Of a DNA stretch of 5,333 bases, positions 5,103 through 5,333 are shown in pieces (the first letter of the stretch is position 1; each line of letters begins with the position of its first letter). The stretch is taken from assembly GCA_013813345.1 (NCBI GenBank), contig JACCRW010000092.1:1-5333 (forward strand), in the 5' to 3' direction. This stretch comes from Actinomycetota bacterium. Lineage in GTDB: Bacteria; Actinomycetota; Thermoleophilia; Gaiellales; Gaiellaceae. Below the pieces are notes generated by a model that was given only the letters and a program-made list of their open reading frames with translations, was not told the origin of the DNA and made no database searches. A program made the position numbers and the translations under genes.

Positions 5103-5333
5103 GCCGAGCCCGAGCTCGGCGGCGTAGGCGTCTGCGTAGATCAGCTTGAGCTCCTGGACGCGCTCGACGTAGTGCCGCGTCTCGGGGAACTGGATCTCGA
5201 CGCCGTGCTCGCGCCACTCGTCCACGTTCGCCTGCCCCGCGTTGTAGGCGGCGAGCGCAAGCCGCTCGTCGTCGTACTTGTCGAGCAGATGGCGCAGGTA
5301 CCACGCGCCGTAGCGGATGTTCAGCTCCGGATC
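5100..5333 (-). CDS. Lytic murein transglycosylase (Slt-type), C-terminal fragment
   Basis: Only the last 77 residues are present; the gene enters from the right edge. Soluble/lipoprotein lytic transglycosylases cleave the MurNAc-GlcNAc bond of peptidoglycan with formation of 1,6-anhydroMurNAc, in the cell envelope. The fragment carries the end of the SLT domain: DPELNIRYGAWYLRHLLDKY (visible residues 1-20), the hallmark LALAAYNAG (25-33), a Trp shortly after (W40), and FPETRHYVERV (49-59). The catalytic Glu lies upstream outside the window. The gene ends in a GC-rich hairpin next to the stop codon, and the aminopeptidase gene follows 10 nt after the TAG. Pairing with an aminopeptidase may be only an operon of convenience. 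Confidence 0.94.
   Translation of the reverse strand, partial: DPELNIRYGAWYLRHLLDKYDDERLALAAYNAGQANVDEWREHGVEIQFPETRHYVERVQELKLIYADAYAAELGLG
5103..5120 (-). other. 7-bp GC hairpin at the 3' end of the transglycosylase gene
   Basis: In the minus-strand transcript GCCGAGC and GCTCGGC form a perfect 7-bp stem around a TCGG loop, ending directly before the TAG stop codon. It encodes part of the C-terminal AELGLG. There is no T-tract, so full termination is unlikely; it might modulate read-through or mRNA stability between the two genes, or be a by-product of GC-rich codons. Confidence 0.4.

Noticed and set aside
5089..5304. Upstream extension of the aminopeptidase frame to 5304
   Set aside because: It overlaps the transglycosylase coding region, and the extension is Arg/Ala-rich with no family similarity; M29 similarity starts at the ATG at 5088.

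Overview
The window is about 70% GC with strong G/C bias at third codon positions. Its gene content (UvrB, a DUF1360 membrane protein, an M29 aminopeptidase, an Slt-type transglycosylase) and protein style suggest a high-GC actinobacterium, most likely of the Thermoleophilia (Gaiella/Solirubrobacter-like). That placement is inference from codon use and protein flavour; no rRNA or other strong marker is present.

Layout. At the left edge the first 71 codons of uvrB run off the window on the minus strand. A short divergent intergenic region (216-274) carries a near-consensus LexA/SOS box. Four plus-strand genes follow: a putative exported or lipid-anchored protein of unknown function (275-904), a DUF1360 membrane protein (914-1432), a secreted protein with Ig-like domains and a dimethylformamidase-beta-like C-terminal domain (1486-3360), and a GNAT acetyltransferase (3336-3839) whose start overlaps the end of the preceding gene. 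From the right edge, two minus-strand genes read inward: the 3' end of a lytic transglycosylase (5100-5333) and an M29-type aminopeptidase (4003-5088), 10 to 11 nt apart and probably co-transcribed.

The two gene groups converge on a 163-nt gap filled almost exactly by an imperfect palindrome (3839-4000) with perfect 17-bp terminal inverted repeats, a 10-bp inner pair and an 8-bp core around a 4-nt loop. It could be a MITE/REP-like dispersed repeat, a two-way terminator or a structured RNA, and it is the least explained part of the window.

Functionally the window looks like ordinary chromosome: DNA repair, cell-wall turnover and peptide degradation, plus small uncharacterised envelope or secreted proteins. 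I see no defence system, CRISPR array, phage, tRNA or rRNA gene, and no recognisable transposase. Several genes lack a good Shine-Dalgarno sequence and have a TANNNT hexamer 6-8 nt before the ATG, which fits leaderless transcription. No gene-free stretch exceeds 300 bases.
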